Assembly: GCF_000515275.1 (NCBI RefSeq)
Contig: NZ_KI911560.1
Span: 2,480,001 to 2,544,000 of the forward strand
Length of the DNA: 64,000 bases
Origin: Methylophilus sp. 5
Lineage (GTDB): Bacteria > Pseudomonadota > Gammaproteobacteria > Burkholderiales > Methylophilaceae
Direction: 5' to 3'
Shown one piece after another: positions 37,694 through 48,664 of the stretch. The stretch's first letter is position 1. The number at the start of each line of letters is the position of its first letter. The notes below the pieces were generated by a model. It saw nothing but the letters and a program-made list of their open reading frames with translations, was not told where the DNA came from and ran no database searches. A program made the translations under genes and the position numbers.

Positions 37694-38953
37694 TTAACTG
37701 GCTTGAACGATGCTCAACACCTGATCAAGTTTCACACGTGCTTGCTCACCTTGCCCCAGCATGGGTTTCAGGCTGAGCTCATTGGCGTTGGCTTCGTCGT
37801 CGCCCAAAATGGCGGCAAACTTGGCGCCACTACGGTCAGCTTTTTTCATTTGTGATTTAAAGCTGCCACCGCCCGCGTGCAGCACCACACTCAAGCCCAT
37901 GCTACGCAGGCTTTCAGCTACGGTAAAGGCTTTCTGTTCTGCCAGCTCGCCAACATTCACCAGGTAAATGTCAGCCTGGTTGGCCGCGGTAACACCGTAT
38001 TCCTGCATCAGCAAGAATACACGCTCGAGGCCAATGCCAAAGCCGCAGGCAGGGGTGGCGTTACCACCGATGCGCTCTACCAGGGTATCGTAGCGGCCAC
38101 CGCCGGCAATGGTGCCCTGGGCGCCCAGTTTGGTGGTGACCCATTCAAACACGGTACGGTTGTAATAGTCGAGTCCGCGCACCAACCTGTTATTAATGGT
38201 ATAAGCAATGCCAGCTTGGTCGAGCAGGGCGCAGAGTTGTGCGAAATGCTGTTTCGAGGCCTCGCCCAGGCAATCCATTAACTTAGGCGCCGCTTCGCAC
38301 ATGGCTTGCATGCGGGGGTTTTTGCTATCCAAAATACGTAAAGGGTTGCTGTGCAGGCGCCGCTTGGCATCTTCATCCAACAACTCCGTGTGTTGCTCAA
38401 AATAAGCAATCAGGGTTTGGCGATAGTGTGCACGTTCGTCGGCATCGCCAATACTGTTTAACTGTAATTCAACGTCTGCAATGCCAAGCGCTTGCCATAA
38501 TCGCGCCAATAATACAATTTGCTCGGCATCTACGTCAGGGCCTTCAAAGCCAAAGGCTTCAACCCCAATTTGATGAAACTGGCGCTGGCGGCCTTTTTGT
38601 ACGTTTTCATGGCGAAACATCGGGCCCATATACCACAAGCGTTGCGGCCCATTGTAGGTCAGGTTATGTTCGACCACGGCACGCACGCACCCGGCTGTGC
38701 CTTCCGGGCGCAGGGTCAGTTTGTCGCCATTGAGTTTGTCTTCCCAGGCATACATTTCTTTTTCGACAATGTCGGTATGTTCGCCAACGCTGCGTACAAA
38801 CAGCTCTGTCGGTTCGACCAGTGGCATACGGATATTGTTATAACCATATTGGCCCAAAATACGGCGGGCAGTATCTTCCAGCTTGAACCAGAGAGGGGTG
38901 GCTTCCGGCAGAATGTCGTAGAAGCCTTTAATTGATTGAAATTTTTGCGTCAT
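37694..38953 (-). CDS. hisS: Histidyl-tRNA synthetase
   Basis: 419 residues. Class II synthetase: motif 2 F-R-H-E-N-V-Q-K-G-R-Q-R-Q-F-H-Q near 112, histidine motifs R-G-L-D-Y-Y-N-R-T-V-F-E and A-G-G-R-Y-D, motif 3 G-F-G-I-G-L-E-R, and a C-terminal anticodon-binding domain. It follows ispG by 6 bases in the conserved cluster. Confidence 0.96.
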   Translation of the reverse strand: MTQKFQSIKGFYDILPEATPLWFKLEDTARRILGQYGYNNIRMPLVEPTELFVRSVGEHTDIVEKEMYAWEDKLNGDKLTLRPEGTAGCVRAVVEHNLTYNGPQRLWYMGPMFRHENVQKGRQRQFHQIGVEAFGFEGPDVDAEQIVLLARLWQALGIADVELQLNSIGDADERAHYRQTLIAYFEQHTELLDEDAKRRLHSNPLRILDSKNPRMQAMCEAAPKLMDCLGEASKQHFAQLCALLDQAGIAYTINNRLVRGLDYYNRTVFEWVTTKLGAQGTIAGGGRYDTLVERIGGNATPACGFGIGLERVFLLMQEYGVTAANQADIYLVNVGELAEQKAFTVAESLRSMGLSVVLHAGGGSFKSQMKKADRSGAKFAAILGDDEANANELSLKPMLGQGEQARVKLDQVLSIVQAS

Positions 38954-38959
38954 GGGATA

Positions 38960-40240
38960 CTAAATAGCGACTATGGGAATCACGCCGGATTTGGCCGCGC
39001 GCAGCTTGCCACCTTCGGCGTAATGCATGCGGACATACTCGTCCACAATGCGTTGGAATTCTTCGGCAATATGGTCACCTTTGAGGGTGACGGTTTTTTC
39101 ACCATCGACAAATACCGGTGCGACAGGGGTTTCGCCCGTGCCAGGCAGGCTGATGCCGATATTGGCCAGTTTAGACTCACCGGGGCCATTTACCACGCAG
39201 CCCATCACGGCCACATTGAGTGTTTCTACCCCTGGATATTCGGCACGCCAAACCGGCATCTGATTACGTAGCCAGGTTTGAATTTGCAATGCCAGCTCTT
39301 GAAAGTAGGTGCTGGTGGTGCGGCCGCAACCGGGGCAGGCTGTGACCAAAGGCGTAAACGAACGTATGCCCATGGTTTGCAGAATTTCCTGCGCAACCAC
39401 CACCTCTTTGGTGCGGGATTCGCCAGGCTCAGGCGTGAGTGAGACGCGTATGGTGTCGCCTATACCTTGCTGTAATAAAATTGCCAGCGCGGCGGTTGAG
39501 GCGACAATGCCTTTGGAGCCCATGCCTGCTTCAGTCAGACCTAAATGCAAAGGGTAATCGCAACGCTGGCCTAGCGCCTGGTAAACCAGCACCAGGTCTT
39601 GCACATTGCTCACTTTGCACGAAATAATAATTTGATTAGGGTTTAGGCCCAAATCGACCGCTTGCTGGGCGCTTTCGAGGGCGGACTGAATCAGTGCTTC
39701 ACGCATCAAGGCATCGGCAGAGAGCGGGTCAGCAGCCTTGCCATTATCGTCCATCATTTGCGCCATTTTGGCCTGGTCCAGGCTGCCCCAGTTCACACCT
39801 ATGCGCACGGCTTTTTTATAGTGGATGGCGGCTTCAATCATGGCGGCAAACTGTTCGTCGCGCTTGCTGCCTTTGCCAACGTTACCGGGGTTGATGCGGT
39901 ATTTGGCCAGGGCCTCTGCGCAGTCAGGATAAGCTTGTAACAGTTTATGGCCGTTAAAGTGAAAGTCGCCCACCAGCGGGACATTGCAGCCCAATGCGTC
40001 CAGGCCTTTACGTATTGTCGCAACTTGTGCCGCAGCTTCGGCGCTGTTCACGGTGATGCGCACCACTTCTGAGCCGGCTTGCCAGAGTTCGTAGACCTGG
40101 GCAATGGTGCCCGCGGCATCGGCCGTATCGGTGTTGGTCATGCTTTGTACCACCACCGGTGAGACGAGTGAGCCGTGCAGGCCACCGCCCACTGCGACGT
40201 GTCCGACCATGACCTGGAGACTGTTTCTACGCGCTATCAT
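38960..40240 (-). CDS. ispG: IspG (GcpE), HMBPP synthase
   Basis: 426 residues. The TIM-barrel start [13 protein letters not shown] and the iron-sulfur cysteines in C-P-G-C-G-R-T and G-C-V-V-N-G-P-G-E identify the [4Fe-4S] enzyme that converts MEcPP to HMBPP in the non-mevalonate isoprenoid pathway. It is longer than E. coli IspG, with an insertion around 255-320 region sequence. It starts 2 bases after the rodZ-like gene. Confidence 0.95.
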   Translation of the reverse strand: MIARRNSLQVMVGHVAVGGGLHGSLVSPVVVQSMTNTDTADAAGTIAQVYELWQAGSEVVRITVNSAEAAAQVATIRKGLDALGCNVPLVGDFHFNGHKLLQAYPDCAEALAKYRINPGNVGKGSKRDEQFAAMIEAAIHYKKAVRIGVNWGSLDQAKMAQMMDDNGKAADPLSADALMREALIQSALESAQQAVDLGLNPNQIIISCKVSNVQDLVLVYQALGQRCDYPLHLGLTEAGMGSKGIVASTAALAILLQQGIGDTIRVSLTPEPGESRTKEVVVAQEILQTMGIRSFTPLVTACPGCGRTTSTYFQELALQIQTWLRNQMPVWRAEYPGVETLNVAVMGCVVNGPGESKLANIGISLPGTGETPVAPVFVDGEKTVTLKGDHIAEEFQRIVDEYVRMHYAEGGKLRAAKSGVIPIVAI

Positions 40241-40242
40241 GG

Positions 40243-41445
40243 TTATTTTAGTTGAATACGTGCCACGCGGCCACGGGTGGCCTGGGTTAAGTCATAAGGC
40301 TGGTTATCAATGGTTAATTGTGTGCCACTGGCATGCCCAACAGTAATATTGACTGGTTTTTCAGTGGTAACCTGGCGCTCAGAGCCCGCAGGCATCACTT
40401 CGCTAAACAGTTTTTTGCCCTGCATGTCTTCAATACGCACCCATGAGTCTTCGTTGACTTTAAACACCAAGCTGGCTTTTTGCGGTTCAGTCGCTTTAAG
40501 TGTTGTGCTTTCTGCGGCTTGGGTGGTGGCCGGGGTAGGCGTGCTGACAATCGTGTTGTCTGCAGGTAAAGGCATGGCCGTGGTTGCCGTTGGCTCATTG
40601 CTTGCCGCCACTGGTGCAGTATTGCCTGCGGATGTCATGGTACTGGCATCCACATTTTCAGTCACTGGAGCAACTGGTGCCGGTGCTGGCGGTGCAGCTT
40701 CAGGCACCGGGATGGCAATTTCCTGCCCGGTGGTGTCCGCAATCTCTTCCACTTCTAATGCTAAGGCAGCGTCTTTTAACGCTTGTGGCTTAATGTGGTT
40801 AATATAAAAGTAGGCTGCGATCGCGGCCAGAATCAAAAAGATCAAAAACGTCAGTAATCGTTGCGGGCGGAATACGCGTACCGGCTTGTCTATCACTGAG
40901 CGGCTGGCGTTCGAACGCACGCTGAGTGGCAGCGGTGCTTTATTCGGCACGATGCGTTGGTAGGCCTCAAGAATCGGGGCGACGTCAATGTTGAGTAAAC
41001 GGGCATAATTACGGATAAATCCGCGCACAATACTTGGCTGTGGCAGCTTGTCAAAGTCATCTTGTTCAATGGCCTGAATTTGCTTGATGCCCAGTCGTAG
41101 CTGGCTGCAGACCGCATGAATGCTCAGGCCTTGCGCTTCACGCGCAGCCTTCAACACGTTACCGCAACCTGAGCCATATGCCAGCGTCGCGCTGGCTGGC
41201 TGTGGGGCGCTTTCTAATGCCATGGCAGCACCATACTCCTCAGGCGCATCCGTGTATTCGGCAGCGTCTGCGGTCTGAGTGAACTCATCGCTGGCTTGCG
41301 CCTGCTGGCTTTCCATGGCCACCTGATAAGCCTGGCCGGACACCTGGTCAGCCTCGGTCTTGCGTTTGCGGCCACGTTTAGGTTTGTCTTCTGCCTCTGC
41401 CGGTACAGGGTTGACGTTGGTTTTGTCGTCTGACGTCACGCGCAT
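40243..41445 (-). CDS. rodZ: RodZ-like cytoskeletal membrane protein
   Basis: 400 residues. A charged N-terminal extension (K-R-G-R-K-R-K) of about 100 residues precedes the HTH_25 domain (about 105-165: [16 protein letters not shown]). A membrane segment (about 203-220), a Pro/Ala/Thr-rich linker and a C-terminal DUF4115 beta domain (about 320-400) follow. RodZ links MreB to cell-shape machinery. The pilF-like gene is adjacent upstream with no gap. Confidence 0.88.
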   Translation of the reverse strand: MRVTSDDKTNVNPVPAEAEDKPKRGRKRKTEADQVSGQAYQVAMESQQAQASDEFTQTADAAEYTDAPEEYGAAMALESAPQPASATLAYGSGCGNVLKAAREAQGLSIHAVCSQLRLGIKQIQAIEQDDFDKLPQPSIVRGFIRNYARLLNIDVAPILEAYQRIVPNKAPLPLSVRSNASRSVIDKPVRVFRPQRLLTFLIFLILAAIAAYFYINHIKPQALKDAALALEVEEIADTTGQEIAIPVPEAAPPAPAPVAPVTENVDASTMTSAGNTAPVAASNEPTATTAMPLPADNTIVSTPTPATTQAAESTTLKATEPQKASLVFKVNEDSWVRIEDMQGKKLFSEVMPAGSERQVTTEKPVNITVGHASGTQLTIDNQPYDLTQATRGRVARIQLK

Positions 41446-42246
41446 TTACTCCATTTTCAGCAATTGTTTGGTTTCGTTGGCATTTGGGAACAATTTATGC
41501 AATTGAACACTGTAGTAACTGGCATCATCGGGCATTTGTAATGCCCGGCAAACGCGTACTGCCAAAAATAAGGACTCTGGTGTGGGGGCAACGTTCACAC
41601 TATTTTGTATGGTATTCAATGCCAGTGCTGCCTCGCCGCGAGAAAATTGCAGGTTTGCCAATTGATACGCGCTGGCATGCGCCAACGGGTCAACTTGCAA
41701 GGCGTGGAAAAAATAGTTTTCAGCCTGGGTTTTTTGTTGCGCGCGCAGGGCGCACACACCTGCATTGTAAAGAGCCACTTGCGGTGTTTTATACAGCGGG
41801 TTTTTTACCGCCAGCATAAATTCTTTTTGTGACGCATCATATTTACCCTGGTCACACAAAAAACGGCCATAGTTATTATGTGACTCTGAGTTGGCTGGTT
41901 GCAATTGAATGGCGCGTTTAAACGCGTCTTCAGCACGGGCTTGATCACCGAGCGAGGCATACACCAGGCCTAGCCCGTTATAAGCAAGGGCATAATTAGG
42001 GCTGCGCTCAATGGCTGTACTAAATTCTTCTAATGCCACCTCATAGCGCTTGAGGCGAAAATATTCAGCGCCTAATTCGGTATGCACGCGCGCAGACTCA
42101 ACATCGCCGGTTTCCCTGCCGATGGGTTGCTGGTCATAAGGCAAATTATTGCTGCTTGAAGACGGATTTTGCGCACAACCTGACAGCCACAGCGCTGAGG
42201 CCAGGGTAAGCATGACCGCGGATGGCGTGAATAAGGTTGTTTTCAT
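41446..42246 (-). CDS. pilF: PilF/PilW-like type IV pilus lipoprotein
   Basis: 266 residues. A signal peptide with lipobox L-S-G-C (about 22-25) is followed by TPR repeats (A-L-A-Y-N-G-L-G-L-V-Y-A-S-L-G-D-Q-A-R-A and neighbours). PilF/PilW is the pilotin for the PilQ secretin. It lies between rlmN and rodZ, the conserved order. Confidence 0.9.
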   Translation of the reverse strand: MKTTLFTPSAVMLTLASALWLSGCAQNPSSSSNNLPYDQQPIGRETGDVESARVHTELGAEYFRLKRYEVALEEFSTAIERSPNYALAYNGLGLVYASLGDQARAEDAFKRAIQLQPANSESHNNYGRFLCDQGKYDASQKEFMLAVKNPLYKTPQVALYNAGVCALRAQQKTQAENYFFHALQVDPLAHASAYQLANLQFSRGEAALALNTIQNSVNVAPTPESLFLAVRVCRALQMPDDASYYSVQLHKLFPNANETKQLLKME

Positions 42247-42249
42247 GGC

Positions 42250-43368
42250 TTACTGTTCCGGGTGAATCGCGATGGTTTTTTCTGACCGTTTGGTTTTGTC
42301 CAACACTTTGCCCGCGAGTTGACCGCAGGCTGCATCAATATCATCACCGCGTGTTTTACGCACGGTGACCACAAACCCAGCCTGCATTAACATATCACGA
42401 AATGCACGCACCTGCATTGGTTTGGAGGTGCCGTAACCGCTGTTAGGGAACGGGTTAAAAGGAATCAGGTTAAATTTGCACGGCACATTGCGCACAATGT
42501 TAATCAGTTGCTTGGCATGCTCCAGCGTGTCATTCACGCCGTCCAGCATCACATATTCAAACGTCACAAAGTCACGTGGCGCTTTGACCAGATAGCGCTC
42601 ACAGGCAGCCATCAGGTCTTTAATCGGATATTTTTTATTGATAGGCACGATTTCGTCGCGCAGGGCATCGTTAGGGGCATGCAGCGAAACGGCCAGTGCC
42701 ACCGGGCAGTCTTCTTTTAAGCGGTCCATCGCTGGCACCATACCGCTGGTTGACAGTGTCACGCGGCGGCGGCTCAAGCCATAAGCGCTGTCGTCGAGCA
42801 TGATTTGCATGGCGGTGACGACGTTGTCATAGTTGGCGAGCGGTTCACCCATGCCCATCATCACCACATTGGAGATAATGCGCTCACCGGGCGGCAGTAA
42901 GTCATAGCCAGGCGCCTGTCGCAAGGCGTGGTTGGCAATCCATAACTGGCCGATGATTTCAGATACATTTAAGTTGCGGTTAAAGCCCTGACGACCGGTG
43001 CTGCAAAAAGTGCATTCAAGCGCACAGCCTACCTGGCTTGAGATACACAGCGTGCCACGGTCATCTTCAGGGATAAAAACGGTTTCTACACTGTTGTTAG
43101 TGCCGTCTTTTAAGTTGTTGGTGCCGACCAGCCATTTGCGCGTGCCATCATCAGACACTTGCTCAAGCTGAATGTCAGGCAATTTGAATTCGGTTTCCTG
43201 GCGCAGTTTTTCGCGCAGGGTTTTGGCAATGTCGGTCATCTGATCGAGTTCAAGTACCCCGAAATGATGCATCCAGCGCATCAATTGCTTGGCGCGAAAA
43301 GGCTTCTCGCCGAGACTTGCAAAGTACTCGGCGAGTTGCGGTTGGTTAAAATTAAGTAAGTTAACCAA
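42250..43368 (-). CDS. rlmN: RlmN, 23S rRNA/tRNA A2 methyltransferase
   Basis: 372 residues. A radical SAM enzyme with E-C-T-F-C-S-T-G (CxxxCxxC near 114-121) and the methyl-carrying Cys in D-A-A-C-G-Q-L near 352. It makes 2-methyladenosine at 23S position 2503 and tRNA position 37. It begins 55 bases after ndk. Confidence 0.95.
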   Translation of the reverse strand: MVNLLNFNQPQLAEYFASLGEKPFRAKQLMRWMHHFGVLELDQMTDIAKTLREKLRQETEFKLPDIQLEQVSDDGTRKWLVGTNNLKDGTNNSVETVFIPEDDRGTLCISSQVGCALECTFCSTGRQGFNRNLNVSEIIGQLWIANHALRQAPGYDLLPPGERIISNVVMMGMGEPLANYDNVVTAMQIMLDDSAYGLSRRRVTLSTSGMVPAMDRLKEDCPVALAVSLHAPNDALRDEIVPINKKYPIKDLMAACERYLVKAPRDFVTFEYVMLDGVNDTLEHAKQLINIVRNVPCKFNLIPFNPFPNSGYGTSKPMQVRAFRDMLMQAGFVVTVRKTRGDDIDAACGQLAGKVLDKTKRSEKTIAIHPEQ

Positions 43369-43423
43369 GTGTATTTCCTAGTTCGATATCAATAAAACGT
43401 CAGTGTTGACGAAAGTAAATTGA

Positions 43424-43828
43424 TTAACCGAAGAAATATTTGATTTCAATGGCTGCGTTTTCCAGCGAATCGGAACCGTGTACAGCGTTAGCATCAATGC
43501 TCTCAGCGAAGTCAGCACGGATAGTGCCTGGTGCTGCATCTTTTGGGTTAGTCGCACCCATCAGGTCGCGGTGTGTCAATACAGCGTTTTCGCCTTCCAG
43601 TGCTTGAATCATCACTGGGCCTGAAATCATGAACTTGACCAGGTCGTTGAAGAAAGGACGCTCTTTGTGTACTGCGTAGAAGCCTTCAGCTTCAGCTTGT
43701 GACAGTTGTGCCATTTTAGCCGCAACAATTTTCAAGCCAGCGTTTTCAAAACGGGTGTAGATTTGACCAATCACGTTTTTTGCAACAGCGTCTGGTTTGA
43801 TAATGCTAAGTGTGCGCTCTAAAGCCAT
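43424..43828 (-). CDS. ndk: Nucleoside diphosphate kinase
   Basis: 134 residues. [10 protein letters not shown] at the start and the phosphohistidine in N-A-V-H-G-S-D-S near 115-122. Most bacterial Ndk proteins have about 140 residues; this one ends at E-I-K-Y-F-F-G, slightly early, with no sign of a frameshift. It is the first gene of the ndk-rlmN-pilF-rodZ-ispG-hisS run and is divergent from fhcB across 249 bases. Confidence 0.95.
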   Translation of the reverse strand: MALERTLSIIKPDAVAKNVIGQIYTRFENAGLKIVAAKMAQLSQAEAEGFYAVHKERPFFNDLVKFMISGPVMIQALEGENAVLTHRDLMGATNPKDAAPGTIRADFAESIDANAVHGSDSLENAAIEIKYFFG

Positions 43829-44077
43829 GAGAACTCCAATAAATTAATTAACAAGAAAAACAAACGACTATTCTACTATTTTTAACGTGATTGATAAACC
43901 GCATTGATGCACCTAAGTGATGACTTTCGTCAGTTTATTGCTTTAAATAGCAGGCATTCATTGCTTTATTTTTTTTATCTATCCAACATAGATGTTTTAT
44001 GATGTGATGATTGCAAACGACGACGTGCGTATTCGTTTTCAATAAATGGACGATCAAAACGAGAGACCTCATAAGCC

Positions 44078-45286
44078 ATGACAAATCAACAAGACAGTAT
44101 GCATGCTTGCCCGGCCTGTGGCTTGCTATGCGACGATATTTCGGGGGATGCCATTGCCAGGCAGCAGTTTTCGTGTGGCAAGGCGGCAAAATTTTATGCG
44201 CGGGTAACCACAGGCGTATCGCCGCAGGTGGCTGGTCAACCCGCATCATTGGCCGAGGCAGTTAAGGCCGCGGCGGCAGCGCTCAAGCAGGCAAGCGCGC
44301 CATTGGTCGCCGGTAGCAGCACCGATGTGCATGGGGCGCGTGCGCTGGTTAGCCTGGCCCAACAGACGGGGGCCGCCATGACACATATCAATGCCAGCAG
44401 CACTTTGCGCAATATGAAAGTATTGCAGCACCGTGGCTGGCAAACCACCACGCTGACCGAGGTACGCAACCGTGCCGATGTGATTTTGATGATAGGCACC
44501 GACGTGGTCAGCCATAACACCCGCTTTTTTGATCGCGTGGTGTGGGTAGATGAAGCCATGTTTACTGAGCCTGCGGCCCGCAAGATTATTTACCTGGGCG
44601 GCGACAAATTGAGTACCAAGCCTGGTGTGTCGCCCGATGGCCGCGCGCCAGAGGTGATTGCCTGTGCGTCTGAACATTTGCCCGAAGTGGTGGCTATGTT
44701 GCGCGCGTTGGTGATGGATAAGCCAGTGACGGCGACAACGGTGGCCGGTGTGGCGGTGAGCACCTTAAAGTCTCTTGCTGAGACATTGAAAGCGGCCAAA
44801 TATGCCACGTTGGTGTGGGTATCTAAAGATTTGCATTACGACCATGCTGAACTCACCATTGAAAATATCACCGAAACGGTGGTTGCACTCAATCAGAAGA
44901 GCCGCGCCATGGGCTTGTCTATGGGTGGCAGCGATGGTGATACCAGCGTGAACTATGCGCATACCTGGCTCAACGGCGTCATTATTGATGCGCCTGAGTG
45001 GGAGAGCCATGACGCGGTGGTGTGGGTCAATAGTTATAGCCCGCAAGCCATGCCGCCTGCAGGCACTGCGCCTGTGATTGTGCTGGGCGCGCCTGACAGT
45101 ACTTTTGCCGCGGCCCCGGCAGTGTTTATTCCAGTGGCAACCCCGGGCCTTGATTGCAACGGCCAGCAGTTCCGTGTTGACGGTTCTGTAACCTTGCCAT
45201 TGACGGCAGCTAAACCGACTGACTTGCCAACACTGACGCAAGTGGTGGCCATGATAGAAGCGCAATTAAAAGGAGATTTGGCATGA
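44078..45286 (+). CDS. fhcB: FhcB, formyltransferase/hydrolase complex subunit B
   Basis: 402 residues, related to formylmethanofuran dehydrogenase subunit B. The N-terminal cysteine motif A-C-P-A-C-G-L-L-C-D-D (about 10-20) and the later molybdopterin-oxidoreductase-like fold are visible. In the Fhc complex of methylotrophs this subunit is thought to be structural rather than redox-active. The complex turns formyl-H4MPT into formate in the cytoplasm. fhcA overlaps its stop by 4 bases. Confidence 0.92.
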   Translation: MTNQQDSMHACPACGLLCDDISGDAIARQQFSCGKAAKFYARVTTGVSPQVAGQPASLAEAVKAAAAALKQASAPLVAGSSTDVHGARALVSLAQQTGAAMTHINASSTLRNMKVLQHRGWQTTTLTEVRNRADVILMIGTDVVSHNTRFFDRVVWVDEAMFTEPAARKIIYLGGDKLSTKPGVSPDGRAPEVIACASEHLPEVVAMLRALVMDKPVTATTVAGVAVSTLKSLAETLKAAKYATLVWVSKDLHYDHAELTIENITETVVALNQKSRAMGLSMGGSDGDTSVNYAHTWLNGVIIDAPEWESHDAVVWVNSYSPQAMPPAGTAPVIVLGAPDSTFAAAPAVFIPVATPGLDCNGQQFRVDGSVTLPLTAAKPTDLPTLTQVVAMIEAQLKGDLA

Positions 45287-46947
45287 TTACGCTGCTCAAG
45301 AATGCCAAAGTGATTGACCCTGCCCATAACAAAGATGGTGTGGTACAAGATATTTATATCCGCGATGGCCGTATTATCGCCAAACCGGCCGACAGTGAAA
45401 AAATCGGCCAGGTGCACGACCTTAACGGCAAGATCGTGATGGCTGGTGCCATTGATATGCACAGCCATATTGGTGGCGGCAAAGTGAATATTGCACGCAT
45501 GCTGCTGCCGGAATATCAGGCCATGCGTCGCCTGGATGAGCCCGAAGCCCATATCTGTGGCGCCAACTGTAGCCACCACGCCACACCGAATACCACCGAT
45601 ACCGGCATGCGCTATATTGAGATGGGCTATACCGCTGCGTTTGAGCCTGCGATTTTAGCCGTCAATGCGCGTCAGGCGCATATGGAGATGGGCGATACGC
45701 CCATGATCGACAAAGGCGGTTATGCCATGCTGGGCAATGACGATTATTTTTTACGTTTGCTGAGCCAGAATGCCGACCAGAAAACCATTAATGATTACGT
45801 AGCCTGGACGCTGCACGCGACACAAACCATAGGCATTAAAGTGGTCAACCCGGGTGGTATTTCTGCCTTTAAGTTTAATGAGCGCCGCCAAGATTTAGAT
45901 CAGCAGCATAGCCATTACCACATCACGCCGCGCCGTATTTTGCAGGCCTTGAGCCGCGCGGTGAACGAGATTGGCATTGCCAAGCCTTTGCACGTGCACT
46001 GTAATAACCTGGGCGTGGCCGGTAACTTTCAGACCACCTTAGATACCATGGGTGCTAGCGATGGATTGCCCATGCATTTGACGCATATCCAGTTTCACAG
46101 CTACGGCACAGAGGGCGATAAAAAGTTTTCTTCTGCGGCGGCCAATATTGCTGAGGCGATTAATAGCAATAAACATATCACGGCCGATGTGGGGCAGATT
46201 TTGTTCGGGCAAACCGTGACTGCGTCTGGCGACAATATGATGCAGCACTTGAACGCCAAAGTCGCTAACCCGAAAAAATCAGTGATTATGGATATTGAAT
46301 GCGACGCTGGTTGCGGTGTGGTGCCGTTTAAGTATCGTGACCAGAACTATGTGAACGCCTTGCAATGGGCGATTGGGCTGGAGGTGTTTTTGAGTGTGGA
46401 TGACCCGTGGCGCGTGTTTTTAACCACCGACCACCCGAACGGCGCACCGTTTACCAGCTATCCGCACCTGATTCGTTTGCTGATGGATAAAACTTTCCGT
46501 AACGATGCATTTGACAAGCTGAATCTCAATGCGCAAGCCATGAGCAACCTGAAGTCGCTGGACCGTGAATATAGCCTGTATGAAATTGCCACTATGACGC
46601 GCTCAGCACCGGCCAAGCTGATTGGCTTGCAAGACCGAGGCCATTTAGGCGTGGGCGCGGCGGCGGATATCACGGTTTATACCGATCAGCCCGATAAAGA
46701 AGCCATGTTTGCCAAACCTGACCTGGTGTTTAAAGACGGTGAGCTGGTGGTAAAAGACGGCAAAGTGATTAAAGTGGTGTGGGGCGCAACGCATACCGCC
46801 AAACCGACCTTTGACCTCGGTGTAGAAAAAGACATCAAACATTATTTTGATCGCTACCACACCATGCAAATGCAAAACTTTAAAATTTCTAATGACCAGA
46901 TTGCGGAAGATGGCCGCAACCATGTCATTAACCATGTGCAGGGGTAA
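45283..46947 (+). CDS. fhcA: FhcA, formyltransferase/hydrolase complex subunit A
   Basis: 554 residues, an amidohydrolase-fold protein related to formylmethanofuran dehydrogenase subunit A. The metal site H-x-H is in A-I-D-M-H-S-H-I-G-G-G (near 55-65), and further His residues are in P-L-H-V-H-C-N-N and H-L-T-H-I-Q-F-H. It is the formyl-methanofuran hydrolase releasing formate. It is coupled to fhcB by overlap and to fhcD by a 3-base gap. Confidence 0.93.
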   Translation: MITLLKNAKVIDPAHNKDGVVQDIYIRDGRIIAKPADSEKIGQVHDLNGKIVMAGAIDMHSHIGGGKVNIARMLLPEYQAMRRLDEPEAHICGANCSHHATPNTTDTGMRYIEMGYTAAFEPAILAVNARQAHMEMGDTPMIDKGGYAMLGNDDYFLRLLSQNADQKTINDYVAWTLHATQTIGIKVVNPGGISAFKFNERRQDLDQQHSHYHITPRRILQALSRAVNEIGIAKPLHVHCNNLGVAGNFQTTLDTMGASDGLPMHLTHIQFHSYGTEGDKKFSSAAANIAEAINSNKHITADVGQILFGQTVTASGDNMMQHLNAKVANPKKSVIMDIECDAGCGVVPFKYRDQNYVNALQWAIGLEVFLSVDDPWRVFLTTDHPNGAPFTSYPHLIRLLMDKTFRNDAFDKLNLNAQAMSNLKSLDREYSLYEIATMTRSAPAKLIGLQDRGHLGVGAAADITVYTDQPDKEAMFAKPDLVFKDGELVVKDGKVIKVVWGATHTAKPTFDLGVEKDIKHYFDRYHTMQMQNFKISNDQIAEDGRNHVINHVQG

Positions 46948-46950
46948 CGT

Positions 46951-47877
46951 ATGGTGATTAATGGGGTTGAAATTGATGATACCTTTGCCGAAGCATTTAA
47001 TATGCGCGGCACGCGTATTCTGATTACCGCGCAAAACCTGCGCTGGGCCTATAACGCCGCCAACGCCATGACTGGCTTTGCCACCAGCGTGATTGGCTGT
47101 GGCGTAGAGGCTGGCATAGAGCGCGCACTGAGCGAGGATGAAACGCCAGATGGCCGTCCTGGCCTCAGTGTGCTGATGTTTGCCATGGGCAGTAAAGTGC
47201 TGATGCAGCAACTGGAAACCCGCATGGGGCAATGTATTCTCACGTGCCCAACGGCGGCGGCATTTGCAGGTATTGAGTCTGAAGACATGATTAGCCTGGG
47301 CAAGCATTTACGCTTTTTTGGCGATGGTTACCAGGTCTCCAAACAAATCCCGGATGCGAACGGCAAGCTCAAGCGCTATTGGCGTATCCCCGTGATGGAT
47401 GGCGAATTTTTAACCGAGGAAACCACAGGTATGGTGCGCGCCATTGGCGGCGGTAACTTTCTGGTATTGGGCGCGAGCCAGGCGCAAGTACTCACCGCCT
47501 GCGAAGCGGCGATTGACGCCATGCGCAAATTGCCTAATGTGATTATGCCTTTCCCGGGCGGCGTAGTGCGCTCTGGCTCCAAGGTCGGTAGCAAGTACCC
47601 AAAAATGTTTGCCAGTACCAATGATGCTTTTTGCCCGACACTCAAAGGTGTGGTCAAGAGCGAGCTCGACCCACGCGTAGAAAGTGTGATGGAAATCGTG
47701 GTCAATGGCCTGACATTTGAAGATATTGCTGTTTCAATGAAGGCAGGCATAGAAGCAGCGTGTGGGTTAGGTAAAGATAATGGCATCTTGCGAGTGTCTG
47801 CCGGTAATTACGGCGGCAAGCTGGGGCAACACCACTTTAAGCTGCGTCCAATTTTAAGCGGGGAGGTAAGCGCATGA
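46951..47877 (+). CDS. fhcD: FhcD, formylmethanofuran:H4MPT formyltransferase
   Basis: 308 residues, the Ftr family. Features include G-T-R-I-L-I-T-A at the N terminus and M-P-F-P-G-G-V-V-R-S-G-S-K-V-G-S-K-Y in the second half. It moves the formyl group from H4MPT to the methanofuran analogue before hydrolysis by FhcA. Its stop overlaps the fhcC start by 4 bases. Confidence 0.93.
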   Translation: MVINGVEIDDTFAEAFNMRGTRILITAQNLRWAYNAANAMTGFATSVIGCGVEAGIERALSEDETPDGRPGLSVLMFAMGSKVLMQQLETRMGQCILTCPTAAAFAGIESEDMISLGKHLRFFGDGYQVSKQIPDANGKLKRYWRIPVMDGEFLTEETTGMVRAIGGGNFLVLGASQAQVLTACEAAIDAMRKLPNVIMPFPGGVVRSGSKVGSKYPKMFASTNDAFCPTLKGVVKSELDPRVESVMEIVVNGLTFEDIAVSMKAGIEAACGLGKDNGILRVSAGNYGGKLGQHHFKLRPILSGEVSA

Positions 47878-48545
47878 GCCATATCACTTTAACGGCTAAA
47901 GCAGTTTCACGCAGCATTGATTGCCGCGCTTTATTACCCCTTGCCTTGCAAGGCAAAACAGTGGCCGAGATTGCAGCAATCAAACTGGCCGCCAACCTCA
48001 GCGTGGCCGATGTGTTTGAGGTTAGTGTTGATGAGGCTGTAGCCGCATTACAGCTGACGTTTAAAAACACCACTTGTGCACACCAATATATTGGTTTTGG
48101 CATGACCAGCGGGCAAATTAACGTAGCGGGTGACGCCGGTGATTTTTTAGGGGCGCAACTGCAAAACGGTGTGCTCATTTGCACAGGCAACGCGGGTGCA
48201 CGCGCGGGCGACCGTATGCGCCGCGGCATGTTGTTGATAGAAGGCAATGCGGGGGACTATTGCGCCTCGGACATGATGGCAGGCACGCTAGGCGTGCTTG
48301 GCACGACAGGGGCTTATTTAGGCTATGGCATGAAGCGTGGCACGCTGTTGTTACAGCACACGCCAGCTGCGCAAGCCACTTGGGTAGACTGCGGTTTTCA
48401 CAAGTTGCCTTTCCTTAATATCTTGTATAAATCGTTTAAACGGCTGGATAGCCGCTTTGCGCAGATTAATAGCCAGCGAGTACAGCGCTGGGCGGGCGAC
48501 ATGGGTGGCTTGGGCAAAGCTGAAATACTTGTGATTCAACCTTAA
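47874..48545 (+). CDS. fhcC: FhcC, formyltransferase/hydrolase complex subunit C
   Basis: 223 residues, a beta-helix protein related to formylmethanofuran dehydrogenase subunit C and glutamate synthase alpha C-terminal repeats. Repeating G-x-x-G units are visible (G-D-A-G-D-F-L-G, G-N-A-G-A-R-A-G, G-N-A-G-D-Y, G-T-T-G-A-Y-L-G). It is the last gene of the operon and is followed by a terminator. Confidence 0.92.
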   Translation: MSHITLTAKAVSRSIDCRALLPLALQGKTVAEIAAIKLAANLSVADVFEVSVDEAVAALQLTFKNTTCAHQYIGFGMTSGQINVAGDAGDFLGAQLQNGVLICTGNAGARAGDRMRRGMLLIEGNAGDYCASDMMAGTLGVLGTTGAYLGYGMKRGTLLLQHTPAAQATWVDCGFHKLPFLNILYKSFKRLDSRFAQINSQRVQRWAGDMGGLGKAEILVIQP

Positions 48546-48581
48546 GTCTTGTTTGTGAGCTCTATTTAGCTATTTTTAATC

Positions 48582-48610
48582 AACGGGCCTGGTGCCCGTT
48601 TTTCTTTTTG
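48582..48610 (+). terminator. Terminator after fhcC
   Basis: Arms AACGGGC (48582-48588) and GCCCGTT (48594-48600), loop CTGGT, then a T-rich stretch. Confidence 0.8.
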
Positions 48611-48664
48611 CATCAGAGAGTTGCAGTGGTAAAATCGCGTTTTTGAAATAAAGTCTGTGTTGAA